From positions 10,575-74,574 of the forward strand of contig CALEDJ010000068.1 in assembly GCA_937951485.1 (NCBI GenBank): a DNA stretch of 64,000 bases. The letters are read 5' to 3'. Numbering within the stretch: position 1 is the stretch's first letter; every line of letters begins with the position of its first letter. Made by a program: the position numbers and the translations under genes. Shown piece after piece: positions 63,955 through 64,000 of this stretch. The notes beneath the pieces are model-generated. The model did not search any database, was not told where the DNA came from, and worked only from the letters and a program-made list of their open reading frames with translations. The DNA is from an uncultured bacterium. GTDB taxonomy: Bacteria > Hydrogenedentota > Hydrogenedentia > Hydrogenedentales > CAILVY01.

Positions 63955-64000
63955 TTCTCTTCTTCCCTCTGATTTTCTCGCGTCATCGCGGGCGGGAGAC

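Overview
The window is a GC-rich (about 60 %), densely coded bacterial chromosome segment. Genes sit on both strands in short operons, and there is no rRNA, complete insertion sequence, prophage or CRISPR array. No taxonomic marker is decisive. A secreted lipoprotein with a (Gly-Glu)20 linker, a Tat-exported sulfatase, ThuA, Gfo/Idh/MocA and sugar-isomerase-type genes, a trimeric [FeFe]-hydrogenase and flagellar genes together suggest an uncultivated, anaerobic or facultative, sugar-degrading bacterium of the Hydrogenedentota or a neighbouring Planctomycetota/PVC-type lineage. That assignment is inference.

Layout. 1-4172 (minus): ROK-type kinase, PIG-L deacetylase, MarR regulator and an LplT-like MFS protein cut by the window edge. 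4371-4869: BrnT-type toxin with a non-BrnA antitoxin. 5234-9158: glycosidase-like protein, then GTP-dependent PEP carboxykinase. 9510-12073: Tat-exported DUF362 protein and a NapH/NapG-like membrane polyferredoxin. 12221-18569: HU protein, a metallophosphoesterase homologue that has lost its metal ligands, YdjC/ChbG-like deacetylase, SDR, sulfatase and a lipoprotein. 18958-20887: Lol-type lipoprotein exporter (permease and ATPase). 20888-26330 (minus): sugar isomerase-like gene, then hydB-hydA-hydC for an NAD-linked, probably electron-bifurcating [FeFe]-hydrogenase. 26764-28964: fliS and fliD. 29194-32961: oxidoreductase, ThuA-like protein, a truncated YoeB/Txe toxin and a purine permease.

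33582-49000: citrate synthase; an unusual operon of small membrane, zinc-ribbon and TPR proteins; an NSS transporter with a 37-residue partner; greA; carB; a NifS/NifU-type Fe-S assembly pair; and thiG-thiH. 49231-57447: M28 peptidase with membrane domain, a large secreted Ca-binding/IPT protein, and an acyl-CoA dehydrogenase/phosphotransferase pair like the 4-hydroxyacyl-CoA pathway pair. 58215-63244: a respiratory operon of tri-haem lipoprotein, Tat-exported molybdopterin reductase, four-cluster ferredoxin and TorD-type chaperone, with no visible NrfD/PsrC anchor. 63597-63954: one-piece tmRNA.

Functional picture. Carbohydrate-side genes, PEPCK and citrate synthase feed central metabolism. 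The hydrogenase can dispose of NADH and ferredoxin electrons as H2, or take them up. The molybdoenzyme operon suggests an alternative anaerobic electron acceptor. Fe-S assembly and thiamine genes support these enzymes. Several dispersed palindromic repeats lie between genes, including a 96-bp element present twice and a repeat that has extended carB. These repeats and the remnants of a toxin and a RAYT transposase are the main signs of genome flux.
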